A DNA stretch of 64,000 nt from Methylorubrum rhodinum (GTDB taxonomy: Bacteria > Pseudomonadota > Alphaproteobacteria > Rhizobiales > Beijerinckiaceae), in contig NZ_JACHOP010000001.1 of assembly GCF_014199935.1 (NCBI RefSeq), forward strand, positions 186,001 to 250,000, read 5' to 3'. Under the pieces are notes generated by a model. It was not told where the DNA came from. It made no database searches and saw nothing but the letters and a program-made list of their open reading frames with translations. Positions within the stretch are counted from its first letter, which is position 1, and each line of letters starts with the position of its first letter. Shown here piece after piece: positions 28,371-38,079 of the stretch. The translations under genes and the position numbers were made by a program.

Positions 28371-29573
28371 ATGGATGAAGCCCGGTTGATCGAAGCCGGC
28401 ACGCCGGCCTTTCGCCGGGCGACCTTGGCGCTGTTCGCCGCCGGGTTCTCCACCTTCGCCGTGCTCTACGGCGTGCAGCCCCTCCTCCCCGTCTTCGCCG
28501 ATAACTTCCACGTCTCGCCCGCCGAGAGCAGCCTCGCCCTGTCGCTGCCCTGCGCGACGCTCGCCATCGCGCTCCTCGTCGTCAGCCCGTTGTCGGAAGT
28601 GTTCGGCCGCAAGCCGGTGATGACCGCCTCCCTGTTCGCCTCGGCGCTGCTCACCATCGCCGCGGTGCTGATGCCGGACTGGCACGGCTTCCTCATCCTG
28701 CGGGCGCTCACCGGCCTTGCCGCCAGCGGCCTCCCCGCGGTGGCGATGGCCTATTTGAGCGAGGAGATGCACGGCCGCGCCATCGGCCTGTCGATGGGGC
28801 TGCTGATCGGCGGCAACGCGCTCGGCGGCATGGTCGGGCGGCTGCTGGCGGGCGTCATCGCCGATCACGCCTCCTGGCGCTGGGGGCTCGGCACCATCGG
28901 CGTGCTGGCGCTGCTGGCGGCGGTCGCCTTCCAGTTCGCCCTGCCGGCCTCCCAACGATTCCGGGCGCACCGGATGCGCTGGCGCGAGGTGCCCGGCACC
29001 TTCACCCACCATTTTTCCGATGCCGGCCTGCCGTGGCTGTTCCTGGCGCCGTTCCTGCTGATGGGCGGGTTCGTCTGCGTCTACAACTACATCGGCTTCC
29101 GCCTGCTCGATCCGCCCTACTCGCTGAGCCAGACGGCGATCGGCCTGATCTTCGTGGTCTACCTCGCCGGCACCGCGAGTTCGGCGCTCACCGGCCACGT
29201 CGCGAGCGTGCTCGGGCGGCGCAAGGTGTTGTGGCTCGCGATCCTGCTCGGCCTCGTCGGCATCGCCCTGACGATGGCGGAAAGCCTCATCCTCATCATC
29301 CTCGGCATCGTCGTCGTCACCGTGAGCTTCTTCGGGTCGCATTCGGTGGCGTCGAGCTGGGTCGGGCGGCGCGCGTCGAGCGACCGGGCCCAGGCCTCGG
29401 CGATCTATCTCTGCCTATATTATCTCGGCTCGTCGCTGCTCGGCACCGCCGGGGGCTGGTTCTTCCTGCATTACGGCTGGTCCGGCGTGGCCGGTTTCTT
29501 TGCCAGTCTCTACGTGGCCGCTCTCCTCGTCGCCCTTCGATTGACCCGTCTTCCGCCGCTTCCGCTCTCGTGA
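28371..29573 (+). CDS. MFS transporter (YnfM/CynX-like)
   Basis: A 400-residue inner-membrane protein with about 12 hydrophobic helices. The cytoplasmic loop between helices 2 and 3 reads SPLSEVFGRKPVM, the MFS signature, and its counterpart in the second half is ASVLGRRKVL. Such proteins export drugs, sugars or small organic ions; the substrate is unknown. The methyltransferase gene starts 7 nt after its stop, so they are one operon. Confidence 0.92.
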   Translation: MDEARLIEAGTPAFRRATLALFAAGFSTFAVLYGVQPLLPVFADNFHVSPAESSLALSLPCATLAIALLVVSPLSEVFGRKPVMTASLFASALLTIAAVLMPDWHGFLILRALTGLAASGLPAVAMAYLSEEMHGRAIGLSMGLLIGGNALGGMVGRLLAGVIADHASWRWGLGTIGVLALLAAVAFQFALPASQRFRAHRMRWREVPGTFTHHFSDAGLPWLFLAPFLLMGGFVCVYNYIGFRLLDPPYSLSQTAIGLIFVVYLAGTASSALTGHVASVLGRRKVLWLAILLGLVGIALTMAESLILIILGIVVVTVSFFGSHSVASSWVGRRASSDRAQASAIYLCLYYLGSSLLGTAGGWFFLHYGWSGVAGFFASLYVAALLVALRLTRLPPLPLS

Positions 29574-29580
29574 GGCCGCC

Positions 29581-30360
29581 ATGAGCCGATCCGACAGTCA
29601 CGAATCCCAGGTCGACCGCCAGTTCGGGGCGCGGGCCGCCGACTACGTCGCCAGCGCCGTCCATTCCGCGGGCGCCGACCTCGAAGCGCTGGCCGGCCTC
29701 TGCCGCGACTTGCCCCAGGCCCGGGTGCTCGATCTCGGCTGCGGCGGCGGCCATGTCGCCTACGCGGTCGCCCCGCATGTCCGCACGGTCACCGCCCTCG
29801 ACCTGTCGCAGGCGATGCTCGACGCGGTGGAGGCGGAGGCCGCCCGGCGCGGCCTGACCAACCTCGACACGCACCGCGCCGCGGTCGAGTCCCTCCCCTT
29901 CCCAGATGGGAGCTTCGACCGGGTGCTCACGCGCTACAGCGCCCACCACTGGGCCGACGTCCCGGCGGCCCTGCGCGAGGCCCACCGCGTGCTCAAGCCC
30001 GGCGGCCGCCTCGGCCTCGTCGATGTCATCCACCCTGGCTCCCCGCTGCTCGACACCCATCTCCAGGCCTGGGAACTCCTGCGCGACCCCTCGCATGTCC
30101 GCGACTACGGCGAGGCGGAGTGGCGCGCGATGCTGACGCAGGCCGGCTTCGTGCCGGGGGCGGTTCAGCGCTGGCGTGTCAGGATGGAGTTTTCGAGCTG
30201 GGTTGCGCGGATGGGAACGCCGGCGGCGAATGTTGCGATGATTCGGGCGTTGCAGGCGGGGGCGCCGGCGGCGGTGCGGGGGTATTTCGAGGTGGAAGTG
30301 GACGGCAGCTTCATGCTCGATGTCATACTGATCGAGGCTGAAGTGGATAGTGTCGGATGA
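29581..30360 (+). CDS. Class I SAM-dependent methyltransferase
   Basis: A 259-residue cytoplasmic enzyme with motif I VLDLGCGGGHVA near residue 50, acidic motif II ALDLSQAML near 78, and post-II motif FDRVLTRYSAHHW near 110. It resembles YafE/UbiE-type small-molecule methyltransferases; the substrate is unknown. GTGAGG precedes the ATG. It follows the MFS gene closely; a modify-and-export pair is possible but unproven. Confidence 0.91.
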   Translation: MSRSDSHESQVDRQFGARAADYVASAVHSAGADLEALAGLCRDLPQARVLDLGCGGGHVAYAVAPHVRTVTALDLSQAMLDAVEAEAARRGLTNLDTHRAAVESLPFPDGSFDRVLTRYSAHHWADVPAALREAHRVLKPGGRLGLVDVIHPGSPLLDTHLQAWELLRDPSHVRDYGEAEWRAMLTQAGFVPGAVQRWRVRMEFSSWVARMGTPAANVAMIRALQAGAPAAVRGYFEVEVDGSFMLDVILIEAEVDSVG

Positions 30361-30887
30361 TATGCTTCTAAAAACGCCGGTGGTGCTCTTGGGTGAGAAG
30401 GACTAAGCTCAAGCTTGGATTGCCTGCGAAGCTAGCGTCTCGTTTAATAAATCGACCACAAATTTGTGGAAGAAAATTCTGGAATTATAAGGCGCATGGG
30501 AAGAAGCAATTGCCATATACATGGTATCCTACCTATAGCTCTTGCTGCGCCGTCTGTAGTGATGCGTGTCAGGTCTGGTCACAAAATTGCGCGCAATGAT
30601 ATGTTCGAATTGCCAATCTGGATTTATGATAATTGGGTTGTTTGTTTTATAGATAGAGAATTTATGATTCAGAATGAATTGAAAGTATTTGCGGGATCTA
30701 AGCTGTGTTTGTTATTCGACGAGGATCAAGTTTTTGAAATATTTGAAAAATTGGACGGTTGTTGTTCCGGGTGTCTATTTCAGTAATTGGAGTCTCTAAG
30801 TTAAATGAACATATTTTAGAAAACATTTAGTCACAGAAATTGATGTATCAAATAATATCTTTTCACTATACAAATCATTGGCCTTGG
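30361..30887. other. AT-rich island
   Basis: About 500 nt are strikingly AT-rich (roughly one-third G+C over 30420-30880 by eye, against well over two-thirds around it). Codons such as ATA, AGA, TTA and GTA, nearly absent elsewhere, are frequent. It lies between the methyltransferase stop and the gltX stop. Recently acquired DNA is the simplest reading. No integrase, IS end or direct repeat is visible at its borders. Confidence 0.85.
30466..30786 (+). CDS. Unrecognised protein in the AT-rich island
   Basis: An open frame of 106 codons from GTG, ending TAA. An internal ATG at 30496 has AAGG a few nucleotides upstream and may be the true start (96 aa). The product contains RNDMFELPIWIYDNWVVCFI, then FMIQNELKVFAGSK and DEDQVFEIFEKLDGCC. 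It has aromatic and acidic patches, five cysteines and no obvious signal or membrane anchor. I recognise no family. Its codon use differs completely from neighbours. It may be a real acquired gene or a non-coding remnant. Confidence 0.5.
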   Translation: MEENSGIIRRMGRSNCHIHGILPIALAAPSVVMRVRSGHKIARNDMFELPIWIYDNWVVCFIDREFMIQNELKVFAGSKLCLLFDEDQVFEIFEKLDGCCSGCLFQ

Positions 30888-32237
30888 TTAGAGGCTGTCA
30901 TGCTCTAACCGCTCCACCGCCCGCTCCCGCCCAATCAAAGGCAGCAACCCCGTCAGGTCCGGCCCATGCTCCAACCCCGTCAGCGCCAACCGCAGTGGCA
31001 TGAACAGCGCCTTGCCCTTCGCTCCGGTGGCGGCCTTCACGGCGTCGGTCCAGGCCTTCCACGTGCCGGGGCCGAAGGGGGCGTCAGGCAGCAGGCGGGC
31101 GGCCTCGGCGATGAAGGCGGGGTCGGGGACCACCGGGGTCATCGGGCCGGTCACCACGCGCCACCAATCGGCGGCCTCGCTGACGCGGGCGAGGTTGGCC
31201 CGCACCGCGAGCCAGAATTGTTCGGAAATCTCCTCCGGCACCCCGAGGGCCGTCAGGCGCGCGCTGGCCTCCGAGAACGGCATGTCGTGGACGAGGCGGG
31301 CGTTGAGGCCATCGAGTTCGGTCGGGTCGAACCGGGCCGGCGCGCGGGAGAGATGGGCGAGGTCGGCGAGCGCCGCCAGCTCGTCGAGGGTGGCGACCGG
31401 GCGCACGGCCTCGGCCGAGCCGGTCAGCACCGCGAGCGAGCGCACGGCCGCCGGCTCGTAGCCAGCCTCGCGGAGCGAGCGCAGCGAGAGATGGCCGAGG
31501 CGCTTCGAGAGCCCCTCCCCGTCCGCCGTGGTCAGCAGGTTGTGGTGGCCGAAGGCCGGCACGGGGGCATTCAGCGCCTCGAACAGCTGCACCTGCACGC
31601 CGGTGTTGGTGACGTGGTCCTCGCCGCGGATCACGTGGGTGACGCCCGTCTCGGCGTCGTCCACCACGGAGGGCAACGTGTAGAGGTAGCTGCCGTCGGC
31701 CCGCACCAGCACGGGGTCGGACAGTGAGGCGCAATCGACGTGGCTGTCGCCGCGCACGAGGTCGCTCCAGGCGACGACGCGGTGATCGAGCCGGAAGCGC
31801 CAGTGCGGGCGCCGGCCCTCGGCCTCCAGCGCGGCGCGGTCGGCCGCGGTGAGGCTCAGCGCAGCCCGGTCGTAGACCGGCGGCTGGCCGCGGCCGAGTT
31901 GGCGCTTGCGGCGGCGCTCCAGCTCTTCTTGCGTCTCGTAGCAGGCGTAGAGCCGGCCCGCCGCCTTCAGCCGCTCGGCGGCCGCGTCGTAGAGGGCGGT
32001 GCGGTCGCTCTGGCGGAAGAACAGGTCCGGGTCGACCCCGAGCCAGGCGAGATCGGTCTCGACGGCCTGCGCGAATTCTTGGGTCGAGCGCTCCCGGTCG
32101 GTGTCGTCGAGCCGCAGCAGGAAGCGCCCGCCGTGGCGCCGGGCGTAGAGCGCGTTGAGCAAAGCCGGGCGGGCGTTGCCGATATGCAGGAAGCCCGTCG
32201 GCGAGGGGGCGAAGCGGACGAGGGGAGCGGCACTCAT
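30888..32237 (-). CDS. gltX: Glutamate-tRNA ligase GltX
   Basis: A 449-residue class I synthetase. The N-terminus has [20 protein letters not shown] (HIGH motif as HIGN), then LRLDDTD. The KMSKS-type motif is [10 protein letters not shown] near residue 242. Many alphaproteobacteria carry two GltX proteins, one charging tRNA-Glu broadly and one restricted; this one is shorter and could be either. Its 3' end borders the AT-rich island. No operon partners are evident. Confidence 0.94.
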   Translation of the reverse strand: MSAAPLVRFAPSPTGFLHIGNARPALLNALYARRHGGRFLLRLDDTDRERSTQEFAQAVETDLAWLGVDPDLFFRQSDRTALYDAAAERLKAAGRLYACYETQEELERRRKRQLGRGQPPVYDRAALSLTAADRAALEAEGRRPHWRFRLDHRVVAWSDLVRGDSHVDCASLSDPVLVRADGSYLYTLPSVVDDAETGVTHVIRGEDHVTNTGVQVQLFEALNAPVPAFGHHNLLTTADGEGLSKRLGHLSLRSLREAGYEPAAVRSLAVLTGSAEAVRPVATLDELAALADLAHLSRAPARFDPTELDGLNARLVHDMPFSEASARLTALGVPEEISEQFWLAVRANLARVSEAADWWRVVTGPMTPVVPDPAFIAEAARLLPDAPFGPGTWKAWTDAVKAATGAKGKALFMPLRLALTGLEHGPDLTGLLPLIGRERAVERLEHDSL

Positions 32238-32305
32238 GCCGCCCGTCTACCGAAATTTCGGAGGTGTCGCACGCGCTGAGGGGGCGGCAGCGAAGGGAAT
32301 TCCTC

Positions 32306-32325
32306 CGCCCCTCACGTGAGGGGCG
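32306..32325. terminator. Perfect 20-bp palindrome between gltX and the MCP-like gene
   Basis: Ten bases (cgcccctcac) are followed immediately by their exact reverse complement. It lies about 40 nt beyond the MCP-like stop and upstream of gltX, both on the minus strand. It could be a terminator stem (no loop-forming spacer and no T-run) or a dimeric regulator site. Confidence 0.4.
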
Positions 32326-32365
32326 TCTCAGGACGAGGGGATCGGATGGAACGATCCGAAAGGAC

Positions 32366-34084
32366 TCACGCCGCCTGCCGTGTCGCCTCGCCGGCGAGCG
32401 GGGCCGGGTCGCGGCCGGTCGCGGCGCGGTAGGCGGCGGCGAGTTCGGCTGCGCCCCGCAGGTTGCCGGGTTCGTCGCGGTAGCCGGCAGTGCCGGCGAC
32501 CGGGGCGCCCTGCCAGCGGCGCTCGATCGCGGCGCGCTCCGGGCTCGTCACGAAATGGTCGAGGAAGGCGTCCACCGCCATGAGCAGGCGGCAGGAGGAC
32601 GGGTGGTCGGCCACCGCCGCGGCGTAGAACCAGGGCGCCGGGGCGATGTTGCCGGGAAGGATCTCGATACGCCCGCGCCAGGGGCTGTCCGAATGGGTGC
32701 AGGCCCAGTGCATGATCGGGGCGTCGACCGCGAAGGCGTCGACGATGCCCTCGGACAGCGCGTCGTGGAGGCGGCCCTGGTCGGTCATCGGCACGAGGCT
32801 GCCGAGCGTCGCGACGCGGCGGCCTTTGACATGGAGATTGTCGCCCCAGCGGATGCCCGCGTTCGTGAGCGTGGCGTAGGCGCTCGGATCGTTGATGACG
32901 CCGAGCGTGCGGCCTTCGAGGTCGGCGAGCCCCCGGATGCGGCCGTCGCCGGCCCGGCGCGCCAGCACGTAGTGCAGGTAGGTGTAGGCCCGCGAATAGG
33001 CGACGCCGGAGAAGGCTTCGCTCGGCGGCAGGGCCGACCAGACGATGTCGGCGGGCGCCTCCCCCGGGCCGGCGCCGGCCTCCAACAGCTCGGTGCACTG
33101 GTCCCAGGGGCACTCGACGAAATCGGGCGCGACGCCGAGATGGCGGGCGAAGGCCTGGACGTACTCGATGTCGAGGCCGATCAGCGGCCCGCCCTGGCGC
33201 TGGCGGAAGGACAGGCCCTTGAAGGCCGGCTCGATGGCGACCCGCAGACGCCCACGGGCCCGCACGGCGTCGAGCCGGTCGAAGCCGGGGCTCGGCCGGG
33301 CGAGGCCGTGGCGGGTCACGTCCGGCGAAGGACCGCCGCGGGCGGCCTCCAGCCCCTCCAGCGAGAGGTCCAGGGCGCGCCGCGCCTTGGTCTCGGTGCG
33401 CTCGATCGAGGTCTGCATGGCACCGAGCGCCTCGCCGATCGAGGCGTTGCTGGCGCTGATCGCGGCGAGTTCCGTGCCGACGCCGCCGAGCAGCGTCTCG
33501 ATCCGGTCGGCGGTGGCGCGCACGGCGGTGCCCAGTCCATCGAGCGCCCGGTCGGTCGAGATGCGCAGGGCCTGAAGCTCGGCACGCACGTCGGAGAAGT
33601 CGATGGCCGAGGCGACCTGCCGCGCGCTCTCGCGGGTCTGGTCGGCCAGCTCCCGCACCTCGGCCGCGACGACCGCGAAGCCGCGCCCGTGCTCGCCCGC
33701 ACGGGCCGCCTCGATGGTGGCGTTGAGCGAGAGCATGCGGATGGTGGCGCCGATGCCGTCGATCGCGGTGGCGACGCGCGCGGCTTCCGCCGCCTTGGCG
33801 TCGATGCGCTCGCCGATGCGCCCGATCTCGGCGGTGACCTTGTTCATGGCTTCGGCCACGGCACCGGTGAGTTCGCCGCGCAGCTGCTCGGCGGTCACGG
33901 CGGCGGTGTCGCGCCCGACGCTGCCGCGGGTCGCGGCGAGCGAGCGATCGACCCCGAGGGACTGGCGCCGGATCTCGCGGGTGAAGTCCCCGGCCTGCCC
34001 GCTCGCCCGCAGGGCGTGGCGCAGCAGCGTGCCGACGCCGCCGAACGCCTCGGCAGAGCCCGCCTCGAAATCCTCGCTCCGCAT
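32366..34084 (-). CDS. Soluble methyl-accepting chemotaxis-type protein fused to a C-terminal solute-binding domain
   Basis: A 572-residue protein with no membrane segment and no signal peptide. The N-terminal half is a methyl-accepting signalling core: the hairpin tip is [20 protein letters not shown] at about 119-138, then [16 protein letters not shown]. It continues as helices to about 250. The C-terminal half (about 275-515) is a family-3 periplasmic solute-binding fold ([16 protein letters not shown], then [48 protein letters not shown]). Normally the binding domain is periplasmic and N-terminal to the signalling core; here the order and location are reversed. It probably senses a cytoplasmic small molecule. 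Confidence 0.9.
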   Translation of the reverse strand: MRSEDFEAGSAEAFGGVGTLLRHALRASGQAGDFTREIRRQSLGVDRSLAATRGSVGRDTAAVTAEQLRGELTGAVAEAMNKVTAEIGRIGERIDAKAAEAARVATAIDGIGATIRMLSLNATIEAARAGEHGRGFAVVAAEVRELADQTRESARQVASAIDFSDVRAELQALRISTDRALDGLGTAVRATADRIETLLGGVGTELAAISASNASIGEALGAMQTSIERTETKARRALDLSLEGLEAARGGPSPDVTRHGLARPSPGFDRLDAVRARGRLRVAIEPAFKGLSFRQRQGGPLIGLDIEYVQAFARHLGVAPDFVECPWDQCTELLEAGAGPGEAPADIVWSALPPSEAFSGVAYSRAYTYLHYVLARRAGDGRIRGLADLEGRTLGVINDPSAYATLTNAGIRWGDNLHVKGRRVATLGSLVPMTDQGRLHDALSEGIVDAFAVDAPIMHWACTHSDSPWRGRIEILPGNIAPAPWFYAAAVADHPSSCRLLMAVDAFLDHFVTSPERAAIERRWQGAPVAGTAGYRDEPGNLRGAAELAAAYRAATGRDPAPLAGEATRQAA

Positions 34085-34213
34085 CGTCGGCCGGCCTCGT
34101 CGGGGCGATGACCGCCCGATCCGTCGAATGAAGCGCAGGCAGCGTTAAGGTTGGGATAACGGGAGTAATGCCGAGGGAAAGGCGATCGTAGGATTGCGTC
34201 AATCGCCCGGAAT

Positions 34214-34265
34214 TGCAGTCGAACGAGGCAATCGGCTGCAAAAATATGCAGTTCGACTGCAGCCG
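34214..34265. terminator. Nested inverted repeats beyond the HlyD gene
   Basis: A perfect 11-bp pair, tgcagtcgaac (34214-34224) and gttcgactgca (34251-34261), overlaps a second pair, cggctgca (34233-34240) and tgcagccg (34258-34265). The two pairings are mutually exclusive. They lie just past the hlyD stop on the minus strand and about 130 nt upstream of the MCP-like start. They may terminate the efflux operon or act as a switch in the MCP leader. Confidence 0.55.
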
Positions 34266-34272
34266 AGATGGC

Positions 34273-35340
34273 TCACTTCGGCGTCGATCCGGCGTCCGGA
34301 TACGGGGGCACGAGGCCGAGGAAGCGCTGGCGCAGGGCCTCGGCCCAGGCCGGACGCTGGCCCGCGCCGTCCTCGATCACCACCGTCGCGGTCATGCCGG
34401 CCACCAGCCGCACCTCCGGCGGCACCCGGCCGATGCGGATGCGCACGGGCACGCGCTGGGCCAGCCGCACCCAGGTATAGACCGGATCGACGTTCGGCAG
34501 CCCTTGCGTGCTCGGCGCGGCGTTGGCGGTGGAGATGCCGAGCGTCACGCTCTCGACCGTGCCGTGGAGCGGCGTCGCGTAGCCCATCAGCGCCATTTCG
34601 GCGCTCGCGCCGACGCGGATGTTGGCCATCTTCGTCTCCTCGAAGTAGCCGTCGATCCAGAAGGAATCGGTGTCGATCACCCGGACGTTGGCGGTCCCTG
34701 TCGCGGCGAAGTCGCCGACCCGCAGGAGCAGGTTGGTGACGCGCCCGTTCACCGTCGAGCGGACCTGGGTGCGCTCCAGATTCTTCCGTGCCTGGGCGAG
34801 CTGGGCCTTCGCGCTGTCGAGCGCCGCCTCGGCGATCTTGGCGGTGCCCGCATATTGCTGCTTCTCCTCCACCGAGGTCGAGACGGTGGAAAGCGCCGCG
34901 CGGCGGGCAGCCTGCGCCTGCTTGACCTGAAGGTCGGCCTCGCGGTTCTTCACCTCGGCTTCGGCCGAGGTCACCGAGACCTCGAAGTCGAACGGATCGA
35001 TGACGTAGAGCACGTCGCCGACCTTGACCTCCTGGTTGTCCTCGACCTTGAGCGCGACGATCGAGCCCGAGACCTGGGGGGCGATGTTGGCGACCTGCAC
35101 CCGCACCCGCCCGTCGCGGGTCCAGGGGGCGGTGACGTAGAACTGCCAGACCACCGCGGCGGCCAGCCCCGCGACGCCCAGGATCACCGCGGTCGCGGCC
35201 AGCCGAAACACCTTGCCGACGCGCAGACGCCGCCCGGCCTTCGGCCTGTCGGCCGAGCGGGCGGCCTCGCGCCCGGCGGGGCGGGGCTCGTCCTCCGGCG
35301 CCTCGTCACCGGCATCCGGGCGGGCATCGTCGTTCTTCAC
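34273..35340 (-). CDS. HlyD/EmrA-type membrane fusion (periplasmic adaptor) protein
   Basis: A 355-residue adaptor with an N-terminal cytoplasmic tail, one membrane anchor (about 48-68), the lipoyl half-motifs (NIAPQVSGSIVALKVEDNQE and RSTVNGRVTNLLLRVGD), a coiled-coil hairpin between them and a beta-barrel end. It links an inner-membrane pump to an outer-membrane channel. The GTG start overlaps the DUF1656 stop (GTGA). Together with DUF1656 and the FUSC gene it matches the aaeXAB-type arrangement for export of aromatic acids or drugs. Confidence 0.93.
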   Translation of the reverse strand: MKNDDARPDAGDEAPEDEPRPAGREAARSADRPKAGRRLRVGKVFRLAATAVILGVAGLAAAVVWQFYVTAPWTRDGRVRVQVANIAPQVSGSIVALKVEDNQEVKVGDVLYVIDPFDFEVSVTSAEAEVKNREADLQVKQAQAARRAALSTVSTSVEEKQQYAGTAKIAEAALDSAKAQLAQARKNLERTQVRSTVNGRVTNLLLRVGDFAATGTANVRVIDTDSFWIDGYFEETKMANIRVGASAEMALMGYATPLHGTVESVTLGISTANAAPSTQGLPNVDPVYTWVRLAQRVPVRIRIGRVPPEVRLVAGMTATVVIEDGAGQRPAWAEALRQRFLGLVPPYPDAGSTPK

Positions 35341-35531
35341 AGCAGCACCACGACGAGGGCGAGGACGCAGACATAGATCCCGGCCTCCGCCAGCGGCGGA
35401 TTGGCCACGAAGCGGCCGAGCCGGATCCGGCGGAACAGGACACGTAGCACCACGAGGATCGCGAAGGCGACAAGCGCGTCGAGGACGAAGGGCGAGACCA
35501 GAACCCCGCCGATGGTGATGTCGTGGCGCAT
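35337..35531 (-). CDS. DUF1656 (AaeX-like) small membrane protein
   Basis: A 64-residue protein with two membrane helices (SPFVLDALVAFAILVVL and AGIYVCVLALVVVLL). DUF1656 proteins accompany FUSC pumps and HlyD adaptors in aae-type operons. It starts 5 nt after the FUSC stop and overlaps hlyD by 4 nt, so translation is tightly coupled. Confidence 0.92.
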   Translation of the reverse strand: MRHDITIGGVLVSPFVLDALVAFAILVVLRVLFRRIRLGRFVANPPLAEAGIYVCVLALVVVLL

Positions 35532-35536
35532 CGTCC

Positions 35537-37561
35537 TCAGGAACTCGGAAGAGAGAGGCGTCGGAAGAAGCGACCGTGCCGCCCGATAACGCGCGCGGCC
35601 GTCGCCAGATCGGTGATGGCCCGCGCGAGCATCAGGCGCACCTCGCGCCCCTCCCCGCCCGCCGCCCGGATCAGGTCCGCGGCGGCCGTATCGAGGGCGT
35701 CCGAGCGGCCGGCGGCGAGCGCTTCGCGGGCCCGCCCGATCCGCCCGGTCAGGCTCCCGACATGCCGCAACTGCCTCAGCTGCGCGTGGGCGCGGGCGGC
35801 CGCCGCTTCCAGTTGGGCGAGCGCGAAGGCGTGGTGGAGGCTCGCCCGGCGCACCGCGCCGCTGCCGGAGTTCCAGGCCGAGAACTGGACCAGCCGGTCG
35901 GCGTTCAGGCTGGTGCGCGTGGTGGCGTCGCCGCCCTCGCCGGCCAGCGCCTCGGCGAGGTCGCGCCGCGCCTCTTCCAGGGCGAAGGCGCGGTGCTGCG
36001 AGGGCGAGATCGGCAGGACGAGCCGGACCGTCAGGAACAGGATGACGGCCGCGATCACCACCAGCAGCGCGTTCATCAGGAAGGTCTGCGGATCGTAGCT
36101 CTGCGGGTTCTCGGGCGCGATCATCACCGGCGTGAAGACCAGCATGATGAAGCCCACCGTGAAGGTCGGCGGGTTGAGCGAGAGGAAGCAGGCGAGGAAC
36201 ACCACCGGGGCCATCGCGATGGCGAGCAGGGGAAAGCCCTGGTTGCCGTTCAGTACCACGAACAGGATCGTGCCGGCGCAGAATGCGGCGAGCGGCATGC
36301 CCATCAGCACGCCGAGCGCGAATTTTTTCGGGTCCGGCGTCACCGAGGACAGCGAGCAGGTCGCGGCCACCTGCACCAGGGCGAAGGAGGTCTGCGGCAG
36401 GCCCGCCAGCACGAAGAATCCGGCGGTCAGCCCGAAGGCGATGGCGACCCGGAAGGCGGCGCGCAGCGCCACCTGGAAGTCGCGATGCGTCGGCAAAGCC
36501 ACGTCGCGCAGGGGCTTGTGCCCGTCGCCGAGCGCCCGCAATCCGTCCTCGGCGAAGGTCGCGGCGTTGGCGACATCGAGCGCGCGTTGCAGCGCCATCA
36601 CCTCGTCGAGGGGGCGCTCGCCGCCCCCGAGGCCTTCATCGACGAGGTCGCGCAGGCGGGCGCCGTCGCGGGCGAGGTCGTCCGCCGAGCAGCCTTCCGA
36701 GACCGAGCGCAGGGCGAGCGCGTGGGCCTCGCGCACGATTCTGTCGGGCTCGGGCAGACGCGCCATGGCGGCGGCCAGCGCGCGGCTGGCCGCCGCCAGC
36801 ACGTAGAGCGCCGCGATGGCGCTGCGGGCGCCCGCGGCCCGGTGCACGCCGTCGTCGAGTTCGCCCGCGATGGCGCCGGCATCACCCCGCATCGGCGCGA
36901 TGGTGCCGATCAGCGCCGCCGTCCGCTCCGGGCCGGGATCGCCCCGGGTCAGGGCCTCGCGAGCGAAGCGTCTGGCCGCCGCGAAGGCGTCGGCGAGCCG
37001 GGGGCGCAAGCCCTGCCAGGTGCTCGGCGAGGCCAGCGCATCGTTGATGAAGGTGATCGTCACGACCGCCACGGTGATCGCGGCGATGCGGCCGACCGCG
37101 GCGTCGAAGGTGGTCTGCGGCGCGTCGATATGGGCGACCGCGATGATCGCCACCGTGTAGCCCGACAGCATCGCCCCGTAGGCGCGGGTGTCCTGCAGGA
37201 ACTGGGCGACGAACACGCACAGCCCCAGCCAGACCGCGAAGCCGACGAGCAGCAGCACCCTGTCCTGCGCGAACAGCGCCATCAAGAAAATCGCCACCGC
37301 GCCGCCGATGAGCGTGCCGAGGAAACGGTAGAGCGCCTTCGACAGCGCCTGCCCGCGCTTGGGCTGGGCCAGGATTGCGACGCCGACGACGGCCGAGGAC
37401 GCGCTGTCGAGCTGGAGCCAGAAGGCGGCGTAGAGCGCCAGCATCATGGCGAGCCAGATTCGAAGCGCGAAGGCCCACGCCGCGGGCTTCGGTACCCACC
37501 AGTCGACGGCGTCGAGGAGGTGCGCTCCGGGACCGCGAGCGCCGGCGTCCGACCGGCTCAT
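35537..37561 (-). CDS. FUSC/AaeB-family efflux pump
   Basis: A 674-residue inner-membrane protein with two blocks of about six helices each (around 30-180 and 370-500), separated by a cytoplasmic helical region. AILAQPKRGQALSKALYRFL and GTLIGGAVAIF in the first block are typical of FUSC/YccS/AaeB pumps. These export aromatic carboxylic acids, fusaric acid or similar toxic compounds. The start MSRSDAG overlaps the DUF4345 stop (ATGA). It is the central gene of the operon. Confidence 0.92.
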   Translation of the reverse strand: MSRSDAGARGPGAHLLDAVDWWVPKPAAWAFALRIWLAMMLALYAAFWLQLDSASSAVVGVAILAQPKRGQALSKALYRFLGTLIGGAVAIFLMALFAQDRVLLLVGFAVWLGLCVFVAQFLQDTRAYGAMLSGYTVAIIAVAHIDAPQTTFDAAVGRIAAITVAVVTITFINDALASPSTWQGLRPRLADAFAAARRFAREALTRGDPGPERTAALIGTIAPMRGDAGAIAGELDDGVHRAAGARSAIAALYVLAAASRALAAAMARLPEPDRIVREAHALALRSVSEGCSADDLARDGARLRDLVDEGLGGGERPLDEVMALQRALDVANAATFAEDGLRALGDGHKPLRDVALPTHRDFQVALRAAFRVAIAFGLTAGFFVLAGLPQTSFALVQVAATCSLSSVTPDPKKFALGVLMGMPLAAFCAGTILFVVLNGNQGFPLLAIAMAPVVFLACFLSLNPPTFTVGFIMLVFTPVMIAPENPQSYDPQTFLMNALLVVIAAVILFLTVRLVLPISPSQHRAFALEEARRDLAEALAGEGGDATTRTSLNADRLVQFSAWNSGSGAVRRASLHHAFALAQLEAAAARAHAQLRQLRHVGSLTGRIGRAREALAAGRSDALDTAAADLIRAAGGEGREVRLMLARAITDLATAARVIGRHGRFFRRLSLPSS

Positions 37562-37992
37562 CGCACCGGCTCGGACAGGAGGGCACCGTCTCGGGCGGCG
37601 TCGCGGGCGCGGTTCGCCACCCGCGCCTGCCACAGGCAGAGCAGCGGCGCGAGCCCGAGTTCGACGACGAGGGCGGCCAGCATCGTCACCGAGGGCACGC
37701 CGGTCAGCGCGAGCCCGAGCAGCCGGGCGAGGCCGCCGAGCGCCACGACGAGGGTGAGGAAGCGGAACAGGGTGGTCTTGCCCTCGATCCCCGGCACGCA
37801 GGTGAGGAACAGCAGGCCGATGCCGGTCTGCAGCCCGGAGAGATAGCGGAAATGGCTGTCCGCCGAGACGTTCGCCGTCGGGTCGGTGCCGAGGCCGTCG
37901 ATGCCGGTCAACACGCCGTAGAGCCCCGCCGCGACCGGCAGGATCGCGGCGAGCGCCACACTGCGCTGGAGGGCACGGCGTTCACGCAGCAT
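37558..37992 (-). CDS. DUF4345 membrane protein
   Basis: A 144-residue protein with four hydrophobic helices. The FRYLSGLQTGIGLLFLTCVP segment is typical of DUF4345. Function is unknown. It is the first gene of the efflux operon and overlaps the FUSC gene by 4 nt, which suggests an accessory part or simply co-transcription. Confidence 0.85.
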   Translation of the reverse strand: MLRERRALQRSVALAAILPVAAGLYGVLTGIDGLGTDPTANVSADSHFRYLSGLQTGIGLLFLTCVPGIEGKTTLFRFLTLVVALGGLARLLGLALTGVPSVTMLAALVVELGLAPLLCLWQARVANRARDAARDGALLSEPVR

Positions 37993-38079
37993 CCCGGCGG
38001 GCCTTCCGATCGCGACCGCACGGGCTCTCGACCGGAACGGCTCGCCTCCGGTTCACGCAGGGCAACTCGCGCGTGGCCG

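Noticed and set aside
30393..30599. A second, 68-codon frame in the AT-rich island
   Set aside because: It overlaps the larger frame, has no ribosome site and its composition is Cys/Trp-rich in an arbitrary way.
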